From Sinorhizobium fredii USDA 257 (GTDB lineage: Bacteria > Pseudomonadota > Alphaproteobacteria > Rhizobiales > Rhizobiaceae): a DNA stretch of 64,000 nucleotides. Shown here one piece after another: positions 36,203-45,184 of the stretch. Each line of letters begins with the position of its first letter. Position 1 is the stretch's first letter. Under the pieces are notes generated by a model. The model was not told the DNA's origin and ran no database searches. It saw only the letters and a program-made list of their open reading frames with translations. The stretch lies in NCBI RefSeq assembly GCF_000265205.3, contig NT_187151.1, positions 62,001-126,000 of the forward strand, in the 5' to 3' direction. Both the position numbers and the translations under genes were made by a program.

Positions 36203-37225
36203 AGCCACATTCAAGAACTCGTCTCGCAGCCGCCCATTGAAGCTTTCGATGAAGGCGTTCTGGATCGGCTTGCCAGGCGCGATGTAGTGCCAATCCACCT
36301 TGCCCCGGTCCGTCCATTGCAGGATCGCGTTGCTGGTGAATTCGCTGCCGTTGTCGCTGACGATCATCCTGGGCTTGCCGCGTGCCTGGATGATCCGGTC
36401 CAGCTCACGGGCAACCCGCAGGCCGGACAGCGAAGTATCGGCGATGAGGCCCAAGCATTCTCTGGTGCAATCGTCGACGACCGTCAGAATCCGGAACCTG
36501 CGTCCATCGGTGAGTTGATCCGACACGAAGTCCAGCGACCCAACGATCATTGGCAGTCATCGGGATCAGCATCGGCGCTCGGGTGCCAATCGCTCGCTTA
36601 CGGCCGCCGCGCTTGCGCACCGTCAGCTTCTCCTCCCGATAGAGCCGGAAGAGCTTTTTGTGGTTCACTAGGTGTCCCTCACGTCTGAGCAGCACATGAA
36701 TGCGTCGATAGCCGAAGCGGCGGCGTTCATGTGCCAGCGCCTTCATTCGCTCGCGAAGGCCATGATCGTCGCTGCGCCTGGTTTCATAACGGATCGTCAT
36801 TCGGCAAAAGCCGATGGCTTTACACGCCCGCCGTTCGCTCATCCCATGTTGGCTCATCAGATGCGCGACAGCACTCCGCTTGGCTGCGGGCGTCACCACT
36901 TCTTTCCCAAAAGGTCTTTCAGAGCAGCATTGTCGAGCATCGCATCCGCCAGAAGCCGCTTCAGCTTCGCGTTCTCGTCCTCCAGCGTCTTCAGCCGCTT
37001 GGCTTCGGACACGTCCATGCCGCCGAATTTGGCCTTCCATTTTATAGATTGCTCGCATCGCTGACGCCGTGCTTGCGGCAAAGCTCCGAGACCGGCGTGC
37101 CCGCCTCGTGCTCCTTCAGAATCCCGATGATCTGTTCGTCTGTGAAACGGTTGCGCTTCATTCTCTGGTCCTCTCAATGGGCCAGAGCTTACTTCAAAAT
37201 GGATTATTTCAACGGGGCAAGGTCA
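36203..37225 (-). pseudogene. IS3-family element remnant (OrfA and OrfB, frameshifted)
   Basis: OrfA is recognisable as SELCRKHGVSDAS, then KWKAKFGGMDVSEAKRLK and the zipper EDENAKLKRLLADAMLDNAA, but it is broken by stops around 37040. OrfB carries [17 protein letters not shown] and the Glu motif [15 protein letters not shown]. It lies in two frames and loses its C-terminus at the join with the IS110 fragment. The left end of the element is missing, and the right inverted repeat may end at about 37225 (TGACCTTGCCCC inward). It is not functional. Confidence 0.82.
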
Positions 37226-37670
37226 ACCACGTTAGCACGTTGATGCTGTGGTAGCGGGTCGTTCCACCTCATCAACCAAGATGAGACAGTCAGGCACCAT
37301 GACGCTATGTCATCAATGCGGCTGGTGGCAAAGGCCGTGGCGGCTGCAGCGCGACGCGCTGTTCATTGACAGATCCGCATAGCGCACGATTGGGATGCGG
37401 CGCAGGAGACTTCCCGCTCGATCAGATTCCGAGCGAAGTTGGTATTACGGTAGCAAGCGCCATGCCTAACTATCGGCAGGTGGTCAGGCGGGCTTCACGC
37501 CGAAGCTTGCCGCCACTCTCAGTCCCCACACCGGGCATATCCGCCGTTTGGGAAAATATGCACTCGACATGGACGACCAGCCAGCGCCGCTCGTGCCAAA
37601 ATGATTGCCGTTCGAATTGCCCGCGTGAATTTTACCCAAATGGGCGATATCCATTACTGCCAGGCCTTGC
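37226..37670. other. Intergenic stretch between IS elements, nothing recognised
   Basis: A plus-strand frame of 113 codons (37366-37707) runs into the IS630 element and has no motif. I see no gene or site that can be supported. Confidence 0.4.
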
Positions 37671-38770
37671 TAGTGGATGGAATCTAACACTTGGTGCCCC
37701 CGTTTGACGGCAGCGATGATTTTGTCGGGATCGGCGGTCCAGGTGAAGGGCTTGGGTTGTTGGTTGTGCTCTGTAAGGAAGCGGTTGATGGCGGCCTGGA
37801 GGTCAACGACCGAATGAAAGACGCCGCGCTTGAGGCGACGCTTCGACAGTTTGGCGAAGAAGCCCTCGACGGCGTTGAGCCACGAGCAGGACGTCGGCGT
37901 GAAGTGGAAGGTAAAGCGCTGATGGCGGTCGAGCCAGGCGCGCACCTTGGGATGCTTGTGGGCGGCATAGTTGTCGAGGATGACGTGGATCGCCTTGTCG
38001 GCCGGCACTTGGGCGTTGATGGCGTTGAGAAAACGGATGAACTCCTGATGCCTGTGACGCTGCATGTTCCTGCCGATGACGGTGCCGTCGAGCACGTTGA
38101 GGGCGGCAAACAACGTGGTCGTGCCATGCCGCTTGTAGTCGTGGGTCATGGTGCCGAGCCGGCCCTTCTTCAGGGGCAGGCCGGGCTGGGTGCGGTCGAG
38201 CGCCTGGATCTGGCTCTTCTCGTCGACCGACAGCACGATGGCATGGGCCGGCGGGTCGACGTAGAGGCCGACAACGTCTTTGAGCTTGGCGACGAACTGC
38301 GGGTCGTTGGAGAGCTTGAAGGCCCGCCAGCGGTGGGGCTGGAGACCGTGCGCCTTCCAGATGCGGCGCACCGCGCTGGCGCTGACGCCCACCTCGGCCG
38401 CCATCATGTCGGCAGTCCAGTGCGTCGTCTCGCCCGGCGGGTCGGCAAGCGAAAGCGCCACCACCTGCTCGCCGATCTCCGGCCCGAGCGGCGCAATGCG
38501 CGAGGGGCGCGTCTTGTCGCGCAAGAGACCCTCGAAGCCTTCCGTGGCGAAGCGCTCCTGCCAGCGCCACACGCAGGTCTTCGACTTGCCGGTCTGTCGC
38601 ATGATCTCGACGGTGCCGACGCCATCGGCACTCAGCAGGATGATCTCGGCGCGCCAGACGTGCTTCTGCGGCGCATTGCGATCACTGATGAGGGCTCTCA
38701 GGCGTTGGCGATCGGTCGGCGAAACGGTGAAGGCTCTTCCTGTGCGCATGCGCCACACTCGCATACGCAC
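37670..38770 (-). CDS. IS630-family transposase (copy B)
   Basis: The 366-residue protein differs from copy A at residue 12 (Arg instead of Ile); I saw no other difference. All three DDE motifs (VDEKSQ, LDNYAAH, NAVEGFF) are present and the frame is intact. The stop TAG is again completed by the target-site G. Two intact copies suggest recent activity. Confidence 0.92.
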   Translation of the reverse strand: MRMRVWRMRTGRAFTVSPTDRQRLRALISDRNAPQKHVWRAEIILLSADGVGTVEIMRQTGKSKTCVWRWQERFATEGFEGLLRDKTRPSRIAPLGPEIGEQVVALSLADPPGETTHWTADMMAAEVGVSASAVRRIWKAHGLQPHRWRAFKLSNDPQFVAKLKDVVGLYVDPPAHAIVLSVDEKSQIQALDRTQPGLPLKKGRLGTMTHDYKRHGTTTLFAALNVLDGTVIGRNMQRHRHQEFIRFLNAINAQVPADKAIHVILDNYAAHKHPKVRAWLDRHQRFTFHFTPTSCSWLNAVEGFFAKLSKRRLKRGVFHSVVDLQAAINRFLTEHNQQPKPFTWTADPDKIIAAVKRGHQVLDSIH

Positions 38771-38819
38771 TCGCCAAAGGGAATCCCATACAGACTCTTA
38801 TGTTAGGCGGATACCACTA
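37671..38819 (-). mobile_element. IS630-family insertion sequence, copy B
   Basis: It is nearly identical to the element at 449-1589 but in opposite orientation, with the same TA ends in a CTAG target. It is 8 bases longer between its end and the transposase start. It lies 41 bases from the stop of the y4wG-like gene and may have separated that operon from further downstream genes. The two copies enclose about 36 kb. Confidence 0.92.
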
Positions 38820-38860
38820 GCCATGATAGTCATAAGAGCTTTGTTACCGCTACAATCGCA

Positions 38861-39277
38861 TTAATTCGGTCGCGAACGTAACCGCAATTGTTCGAGCAAT
38901 AACGTTAATTGGTTTTCGAGTTCTCGAAGAGAACGTTCCGTTGCTATAAAGTGAACCTCGGCGCCCGCTACGGTTGAAATTGATAACATTCCCGAATTGG
39001 AGCCATCGGCGGCCAGACCAGCTCTGACGCTGAATCCGGCTGCAGCAAAGGGCTTGAACTTTCTTTCCTCCTTCCCCGTTCTCGTAGCGATTTGATGTTG
39101 GAGCTGTCCGCATGCGGCCATGAACGAAGCAGCTATTCTGCTGCCCATTTCTGGACCGAATGCTACTGTGGTTGTTTCCCCTTGATCAGCAATCAAACTG
39201 ACAAATGCTAGTTGATCATCCGCGGTCGTTCCTATTCCGTTTACGTCTGTTATCAATATTGCGTCGATCTCGACCAT
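38861..39277 (-). CDS. Hypothetical protein, third gene of the y4wE locus
   Basis: The 138-residue protein starts MVEIDAILITDVNGIGTTAD at ATG 39277, with AGAGGTAAG directly upstream. A longer start at 39352 lacks a binding site. The sequence has a predicted mixed fold (FVSLIADQGETTTVAFGPEM, then an amphipathic helix, and a C-terminal helix RSLRELENQLTLLLEQLRL). No family is recognised. It follows y4wF in the same direction and by position corresponds to y4wG of NGR234, which is part of the locus needed for indole-acetic acid synthesis there. Confidence 0.65.
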   Translation of the reverse strand: MVEIDAILITDVNGIGTTADDQLAFVSLIADQGETTTVAFGPEMGSRIAASFMAACGQLQHQIATRTGKEERKFKPFAAAGFSVRAGLAADGSNSGMLSISTVAGAEVHFIATERSLRELENQLTLLLEQLRLRSRPN

Positions 39278-39443
39278 CTTACCTCTTCCCAGAAGCCACG
39301 CTACCCGATAAAATACCTTCGAGTCAGATGTACTTAGCGCCGACCAGCCCATTGTTGGTTTTGGGGCCGAATTGGAGTTGCGCCTGATACGACAGGAAGC
39401 CGTCGCTTTTACACACGCCTGACTTCGTCAGGCACCATGGCAC

Positions 39444-40472
39444 TCAGCCAACTCGATCCATTAGTTCCGATTGAATGGTCATTGCGGTATACAGCGAAGC
39501 ATCCAAAGGCAAATCTCCAAACGCGACCTGACAAAGGAGATAGTTAGCACCTGCTTCGTCGACTTGATCAAGCAGAGCCCGTCGCACGACAGGCGCCGTT
39601 CCTACGACGCACAATTCACTTTCGATTGCTGCATCGAAGGTCAGAGGCAGATTTGGCGGAACTGGAATTGCATGGAGGTCGTACAGGAATTTGAAGTTAT
39701 TCAGCCATCGTTCGAAGGCAGGAGCCGCAAGCGAGTATGCATGTTCTGCAGATTGCCCGACGACAATCATGCGGAGCAGTCCGAGAAATGACGCGTTGCA
39801 GTTCGCGCCAGAACTGAGTCCTTCCTCGGAACGGAAGGCATCAGTAATCCTGCGAACAAGCGAGGCGGGTCCCACACATGCGACATTTGCGCCGTTTGTA
39901 GCGGCCCAGCGTGCAGACTCAGGTCGGTTGGTGGCGATCCAAGTCGGCGGGTGCGGGCGTTGATGAGGCCTCAGGATCAAGGGGACATTGTTTAGTTCAA
40001 AGTGGTCGCCGCGGTAGGAAAGATTGCCGCCCCTCATCGCCTCCATCAGGATTTCGCTGGCTTCGAAATAGCGTCCAGCCACCGCGTCCGGATCGATCCC
40101 GAAGTAACCTAGCTCGATCGGAAGAGAGCCGCGCCCTATGCCCAACTCGGCCCTACCGCCGCTCAAATGGTCAAGCATGCAGATCTCCTCAAACGCACGC
40201 AGCGGATGAGAAAGGCTAAGCAGCATGACAAGCGGGCCAAGACGAAGTTGACGGGTGCGCTGCGCGACGCTCGATAGGAACAGATTCGGCGATGGGCTTC
40301 TCCCATGCGGCGAAAAATGGTGCTCCGCTAGGTGGTAAGCGTAAAAGCCGAGACGATCACATGCTTCCGTTAGCGTGAGGCGGTCTGCGTATTGCCGTGC
40401 CATGGCGTTACCGTCCTCGTCCAAATGGTCGAATATGCCGAAAGCTAGCTTTGAAGGAAGGATTTTTCTCAT
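39444..40472 (-). CDS. y4wF: Luciferase-like flavin-dependent monooxygenase (Y4wF type)
   Basis: The 342-residue protein belongs to the bacterial luciferase-like monooxygenases, which use reduced flavin to oxidise small substrates. Typical segments are LGFYAYHLAEHHFSPHGRSP (the AEHHF motif near residue 50), LGPLVMLLSLSHPLRAFEEI, and ELGIGRGSLPIELGYFG. In NGR234 the y4wEFG locus is required for indole-3-acetic acid synthesis, so oxidation of an indolic intermediate is possible. It is 298 bases downstream of y4wE (40473-40770 holds no gene). Confidence 0.88.
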   Translation of the reverse strand: MRKILPSKLAFGIFDHLDEDGNAMARQYADRLTLTEACDRLGFYAYHLAEHHFSPHGRSPSPNLFLSSVAQRTRQLRLGPLVMLLSLSHPLRAFEEICMLDHLSGGRAELGIGRGSLPIELGYFGIDPDAVAGRYFEASEILMEAMRGGNLSYRGDHFELNNVPLILRPHQRPHPPTWIATNRPESARWAATNGANVACVGPASLVRRITDAFRSEEGLSSGANCNASFLGLLRMIVVGQSAEHAYSLAAPAFERWLNNFKFLYDLHAIPVPPNLPLTFDAAIESELCVVGTAPVVRRALLDQVDEAGANYLLCQVAFGDLPLDASLYTAMTIQSELMDRVG

Positions 40473-40770
40473 TTAACGTCTCACTTTACCCTGGTAGCCC
40501 CGGACTTCAATTCGAGCGAAATGAGACCTGGGGGCTTTATTTGGCCGAACATCGCTATTCACGGTGAGCCTGCCCTTGCAACGGTGGCGGAAGCCAAATC
40601 GTTAAGCCGCCGACGGCACACATCCCTGCGTGCTCGGCTATTGCTCAACAGTTTTTCAGTGCACCTACCGGCAGATGTTTCCGTCCCAGCGACCTTGTGT
40701 TGTGGAGCACGCCTTTAGACACATGCAGGCGCCAGGCTATGAACTCAGCTTCCTCACGGGCGTGGCGTAG

Positions 40771-41970
40771 TTAGCGCTGTGGGAGACCAGTCTTCCGGTC
40801 GTCGCTCTCTTTCCTGTCGCCACTGTCTTTTCCTACGTGCAAAAGAGCCGAGCCTGAAGCGGCTATACGTCCCATCATCGAGATTGTCTGAGCTCCCGAA
40901 ATGTCCTCGACAGCCGCAAGAAACGCATCCATTTGTGGTTTCGTCCCGATGCTGACGCGAATGCAATCTTCCAGACCTTCATCGGGAAGAACGGCCACGA
41001 GTATCTTTTTCCGTTTCAAGCAGGCGTGCCACCAAACGCCGTCTCGTCCTGCAGGCACCCGCGCCAGCAAAAAGTTTGCATGGGAGGGCGTTACAGAGAA
41101 CCCAAGTCGCGACAGCGCCCCCCTCACCCGCTCTCTCTCATGCCTGATATGGCGGTGGTTCTCATTATAGGTGGCGCGGTGGGCCAGGATGCTGACGCCA
41201 ACCGCATGGCCGATCACATTCATATTGAACATGTTCTGGATATTGCGCAGCCTCCCTATCACCTCAGGATGACCGAAGCCGAAGCCGACGCGAATGCCGG
41301 CCGCAGCATAGCTCTTCGAAAACGTTCTTAAGAGCAGAAGATTCGAATAGCGGCTAACGAGGCGCAGAGCGCTGTCGGGAGCGAAGTCCACGTAGGCCTC
41401 ATCGAGTACCACCAACTGGTCAGATAGTGCGACGAGGCTTTCAATATCAGCAATCGGGACAAATGTTCCTGTCGGGTTGTTCGGATTAGCCAGCAGGATG
41501 AACTTTGCCTGCTTTGCAGGACCGAAGAGCAATTCGTGTATCGGCAACAAGGAAGACTCGCCCCATTTTATTTCAAGTAATCGAGCACCTTGCAATTGGG
41601 CGAGCTTGCGGTTGTATGCAAAGCCGGGCGACAGCATCGCGACACTGTCACCCGGACCAAGGAATGCTTTATATATGAGCGAAAGAAGTTCGGACGAACC
41701 GTTACCGGCGATCACCTGATCCGCGGAAAGATCATAGGATGCAGCGGCGGCTTCCCGCAAACTGATGTTGTCATCCTCTGGATATAAATACTGCCGCTCG
41801 AGAGCAGCAACTGCGCTCTGCATTACCGCTTTTGGCAACGCAAATGGATTCTCGTTTGTATCGAGTTTGACATAGCCGGCGTCGGATGCCTGACTGGACG
41901 GCAGAGAATTTAGCTGTCTGTACACTTCCGTAAGAGACGAAAGTACGCGCTGCAGCTTTGCATCAGACAT
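40771..41970 (-). CDS. y4wE: PLP-dependent aminotransferase, HisC-like (Y4wE type)
   Basis: The 399-residue class I/II aminotransferase shows KLDTNENPFALP near the start, NPNNPTGTF, LDEAYVDFAPD and the PLP lysine in RTFSKSYAAAGIRVGFG. It resembles histidinol-phosphate aminotransferases, which also accept aromatic amino acids; in NGR234 the locus supports auxin synthesis, so tryptophan transamination is a reasonable role. ATG 41970 is preferred because GGAGAGAAC lies just upstream; ATG 41982 is an alternative. A nod box lies about 125 bases upstream. The last 40 residues (GKDSGDRKESDDRK) are an unusual charged tail. Confidence 0.88.
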   Translation of the reverse strand: MSDAKLQRVLSSLTEVYRQLNSLPSSQASDAGYVKLDTNENPFALPKAVMQSAVAALERQYLYPEDDNISLREAAAASYDLSADQVIAGNGSSELLSLIYKAFLGPGDSVAMLSPGFAYNRKLAQLQGARLLEIKWGESSLLPIHELLFGPAKQAKFILLANPNNPTGTFVPIADIESLVALSDQLVVLDEAYVDFAPDSALRLVSRYSNLLLLRTFSKSYAAAGIRVGFGFGHPEVIGRLRNIQNMFNMNVIGHAVGVSILAHRATYNENHRHIRHERERVRGALSRLGFSVTPSHANFLLARVPAGRDGVWWHACLKRKKILVAVLPDEGLEDCIRVSIGTKPQMDAFLAAVEDISGAQTISMMGRIAASGSALLHVGKDSGDRKESDDRKTGLPQR

Positions 41971-42093
41971 AGTTCTCTCCATTCAATTCGCAGAGGATAG
42001 TCGCTTTGTCCGACAGTCAACGCGAGTTGGGCTAACAGTGCCGCGCATTCACTGACTCCAACTTGATGAGCGTTCTTCTATTTCGCCCGCATC

Positions 42094-42140
42094 TATTCAG
42101 TAAAATCGTTTGTTTTCATCGCAGCTATTGATGATATGAA
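42094..42140 (-). promoter_or_regulatory. nod box upstream of y4wE
   Basis: On the minus strand the sequence reads ATCATCAATAGCTGCGATG, then AAACAAACGATTTTACTG, matching the nod box second half very well and the first half partly. It faces leftward toward y4wE. In NGR234 a nod box is known upstream of y4wEFG, so this is the expected control site for flavonoid and NodD induction of the auxin locus. Confidence 0.8.
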
Positions 42141-42400
42141 TTTAACGCTTTATCGACTTTTGATTACTCATCTTCGTCAGTCCGATACCGCCGCTGGCCT
42201 CGGCCGGTCACCTCGATCCATTTCATGCCTGGTTCACCCATGCCTTCAAAAATGGCGTCTGTGATCTCCAACCCGTTCCGTTCCGCGCCTGCCGATGAAG
42301 AATACTCGCGGCCTCGGTCAGCAAAAGGCGGAGTATTCGTCGCTCTCATGACAAAACGCTAAAATCTCTCAAGGTGCGATAAAGCAGGCGGTGATTTCTT

Positions 42401-43534
42401 CTATTGCTTGAGCACTGGAGCCAATACTGCCACCAAGGCTGCGAATAGTCCGACGATAAAAAAGCATAAACGCATTGTGGTTGCCTCGGCGAGGAGTCCA
42501 ATTGCAAAGGGCCCCAACGTCATTGCGCCATATGCGAAGATTGCAACGGACGCGATGGCTTTCCCCGCCGGCACTACAAGATCGGCTGCTGCCCGACTGA
42601 AAGCCAATGGTAGGACGGCCGCATAGCCGACCCCCATCAGCACGAAGCCCGCCACGACTAACGGCAAGGTTTCACCGAGGACGATCAACAAAATGCCAAA
42701 GACAGCCGAGAAACCGCTTATGCGTGCAACAGTGGCTGATCCCCATCGCGTAACCAGAGAATCCGCCTTAAGCCTCATCATCACCATGGCCGCAGAAAAG
42801 CCCATGTACCCCAAGGCGGCGTCCGATTCTTCGGTCCCGACTACATCATGCAAATATACAGCACTCCAGTCGAGAGCTGTACCCTCTCCTAGTCCAGAGG
42901 CGAGAGCAATGAGCCCCACAAGAAAAAGGCCACTGTTAGGTAACACCAATCCCACTGCACCACTTTCATGCGTTCGGATGGTTGATTGCCAATCGAGCAG
43001 AAGGAAGGGTCCGAGCAACCCGCCGATCGTCACGGCCGTAACAAGAAAATGGACGTACACTGGGGTCTGAAAGACTGTAGCAATGTAACCGCCTGCTGCG
43101 CCGAGAACGGCCCCCACACTCCACATGGCGTGAAACGACGACATCACTGGCCGTCCCATGTGTTTCTCCACTTCGCTCGCCCAACTATTCACCGCTACGT
43201 CCATCGAGCCATGACACATGCCAAAGAGAAATAGGGCGATCGCCAGCAGCGGTATTGTGGGCGCAAGCCCTAGAGCGGCAATCGAAACCAGGAACGGGAT
43301 CGCGATCATTCGGGCGACCCGCACTGCACCCAAGCTATCGGACAGCCTTCCGGTAATGGGGAACGAAATTAATGCGCCCAACCCTAAAAGCAACAGCAAA
43401 ACCCCAAAGCTCGCTTTGGCAACGTGAAAGTGACCCATCACGGCGGGAACGCGAGAAGCCCAGGTCCCGAGGAGGATCCCGTTCAACAGAAAGCCTGCAG
43501 CGACACCGCGCCAGGGAGTAAGCAACCTACGCAT
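42401..43534 (-). CDS. y4wD: MFS transporter (Y4wD type)
   Basis: The 377-residue protein is strongly hydrophobic with about 11-12 membrane segments, starting WRGVAAGFLLNGILLGTWAS. The conserved MFS loop between helices 2 and 3 is FPITGRLSDSLGAVRVARM, and a second copy of the pattern lies around ALGYMGFSAAMVMMRLKADS. It resembles the fucose-permease/YbjJ branch of MFS proteins. The substrate is unknown. It is leftward, upstream of the y4wE nod box, so it is probably not in the same transcript. Confidence 0.85.
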   Translation of the reverse strand: MRRLLTPWRGVAAGFLLNGILLGTWASRVPAVMGHFHVAKASFGVLLLLLGLGALISFPITGRLSDSLGAVRVARMIAIPFLVSIAALGLAPTIPLLAIALFLFGMCHGSMDVAVNSWASEVEKHMGRPVMSSFHAMWSVGAVLGAAGGYIATVFQTPVYVHFLVTAVTIGGLLGPFLLLDWQSTIRTHESGAVGLVLPNSGLFLVGLIALASGLGEGTALDWSAVYLHDVVGTEESDAALGYMGFSAAMVMMRLKADSLVTRWGSATVARISGFSAVFGILLIVLGETLPLVVAGFVLMGVGYAAVLPLAFSRAAADLVVPAGKAIASVAIFAYGAMTLGPFAIGLLAEATTMRLCFFIVGLFAALVAVLAPVLKQ

Positions 43535-44270
43535 TTCTTCTCCAACATCCCGTAGCTTCTGACGTCGATTGATTGTCCGGTCGTATTCCGGCGCTTGCGT
43601 AGCGGACCCTGAGAACTCAGGTCAGCGCTCGCCCATTCCGCGGCAGGCTACAAATGAAAAGATCTCGATCTCCCGTTCTGAGGTCTCAGAATAGGAAATC
43701 CGGGCCGGCTGGACTCTTCTTTTCCGCCCTGACCGGTGAAACCGGTGTAGAAAGCATCGCTCGCTTCAAGTCGGATCGTGGTCGGCGACTAAAGCTGCGC
43801 TCAAGCTAGCACGAATGAACTACAGATGAATTGATTGAGATCATAGACAGGTTTGCGCAAAAAACCACGTTCAATGGCTTTTCAGTGTGGTGAGTCCCGG
43901 AGCGATTTTGCCTATAACGCTACTCGGCAATTGCAAATATCGGCCGCCACAATAGACCAACGAACGGCCGTTGCCCTTGCAAATGTCGACAAAACGGCCG
44001 AGCATATTCGCATGGGCGTGTCGTTCTATGACATCCTCAAGCTCGCAGTCGATGGTCGCCGCAGCATCCCGAAGGACGGGCGCGGCGCTCAGCCCGCCAA
44101 GATTCGGAGAATTGATCGGCGAGTATCGCCTTGGTATTTCAGGACGTTTAAAGGGTGAAGGGCCGTACGAGAGTATCGGACAGACTGGTGACTCATTTCC
44201 CAGTGCGGTGGTGCTTGTCTGACTTTATAGAGACACTCTGTCTCCACACAGAAGCGGCCCCATCCATACA
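43535..44270. other. Intergenic region, one possible decayed frame
   Basis: A plus-strand frame around 43950-44158 (EHIRMGVSFYDILKLAVDGR) resembles a linker seen in PAS/GGDEF sensor proteins, but it has no start site or continuation and is probably a fragment. TTGATTGAGATCAT at 43831-43844 is one base off an FNR-type palindrome, but it lies too far (about 300 bases) from the y4wD start to be assigned. Confidence 0.35.
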
Positions 44271-44702
44271 TCACCGCTCGTGTGCGCCCAAAGACTTGAC
44301 CAGCATCACGATTCGGCGGCGCAGACGATAGTCGCCCACGCGAGAAAAGGCCCTGATGAGCTCGATCCCTTCCTTGCTTACAACGAATTCAACGACTTCG
44401 GGTGGGATGTTAATCTGATTTGAAGCGGACCGCTCCTCCGACCGGATTTTATTAAGCGTATCCTCAAAGAAGTAGGAAGGCTCCACTTTCAGAGCCTTCG
44501 AAATCTGCTGAAGCCGACCCGCACCGACGCGGTTCACGCCCTTTTCGTATTTTTGAACCTGTTGAAACGTCACCCCGATAGCTTCGCCGAGAGTCGTTTG
44601 GGACATGTTCTGCCACTCACGCCTCTGGCGGATTCGTTGACCGACATGGGCATCCACAGCGTTTGGCTTACGTCTTGTTTGTTCAGAGTTAGTACTCAGC
44701 AC
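44271..44702 (-). CDS. y4wC: XRE-family transcriptional regulator (Y4wC type)
   Basis: The 143-residue protein has the HTH in QRIRQRREWQNMSQTTLGEA and TFQQVQKYEKGVNRVGAGRL (residues about 20-75), then a C-terminal part with IPPEVVEFVVSKEGIELIRA and IVMLVKSLGAHER. GTG 44702 is chosen because GAGGAGACGAAT stands directly before it and because the nodD1-side paralogue starts at the equivalent GTG; an upstream start at 44786 lacks this support. It is downstream of the protease genes in the same direction and may be the last gene of that transcript. Confidence 0.87.
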   Translation of the reverse strand: MLSTNSEQTRRKPNAVDAHVGQRIRQRREWQNMSQTTLGEAIGVTFQQVQKYEKGVNRVGAGRLQQISKALKVEPSYFFEDTLNKIRSEERSASNQINIPPEVVEFVVSKEGIELIRAFSRVGDYRLRRRIVMLVKSLGAHER

Positions 44703-45184
44703 ATTCGTCTCCTCAATTTCGGCTATCTTAGTTCTTCGGGAGATATGATATGAGCTCCACCTCCCGCACATACACTCCTTTAACATACCTCAACTGAAAG
44801 TCAGAAACTCAATTGAGACATCTGGAGTCTTCGGCGGCCACCCTAAGCACATTCAGATTATGCTTCAAGTGTGAAGCCTTAGCGGTGGTGCTGATGCGCT
44901 TTCGTGAGTAACGCGAGAACCGCTGCTGCAGGGTCAAGCAGTCTCGTTGCCAGCAGGTCACCAGCATCGCAGGAGCAGTCGTGCTAGAGAGCATTCGCCT
45001 GTTTGCGCCGAGACACCACATTCTCTCCTGCCGTCGGGCGGAGGGAGGCTGCGATGCGGGACCTCCCTTGCTGCTTCAGGAGTCGCATAGAGCCTGGAAT
45101 CGAACATCTGGTGACCGCGAGAGGTGATCTTGACTACCCCCATCCCAAGGTAGGACGCTGCCAGCCTAGCTTTCCTTTGGACGG
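44703..45184 (-). other. Region between the XRE gene and y4wB, with a possible small coupled gene
   Basis: A 76-codon minus-strand frame (45188-44958) starts with an ATG that overlaps the y4wB stop in ATGA and reads [17 protein letters not shown], later HQMFDSRLYATPEAAREV and a Cys-containing end. The overlap suggests translational coupling, but there is no recognised family and the codon pattern is not decisive. It could be a small peptide gene or a shadow. Confidence 0.35.

Noticed and set aside
37598..37618. TGGCACG on the minus strand near the IS630 element as a sigma-54 -24 box.
   Set aside because: There is no TTGC at the -12 spacing and no gene downstream.
42164..42349. A 61-codon minus-strand frame upstream of the y4wE nod box.
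   Set aside because: No ribosome binding site and no recognised family; kept out of the gene list.
43831..43844. FNR-like palindrome TTGATTGAGATCAT.
   Set aside because: One base off, about 300 bases from y4wD and only 22 bases from a doubtful plus-strand frame; no gene fits it.
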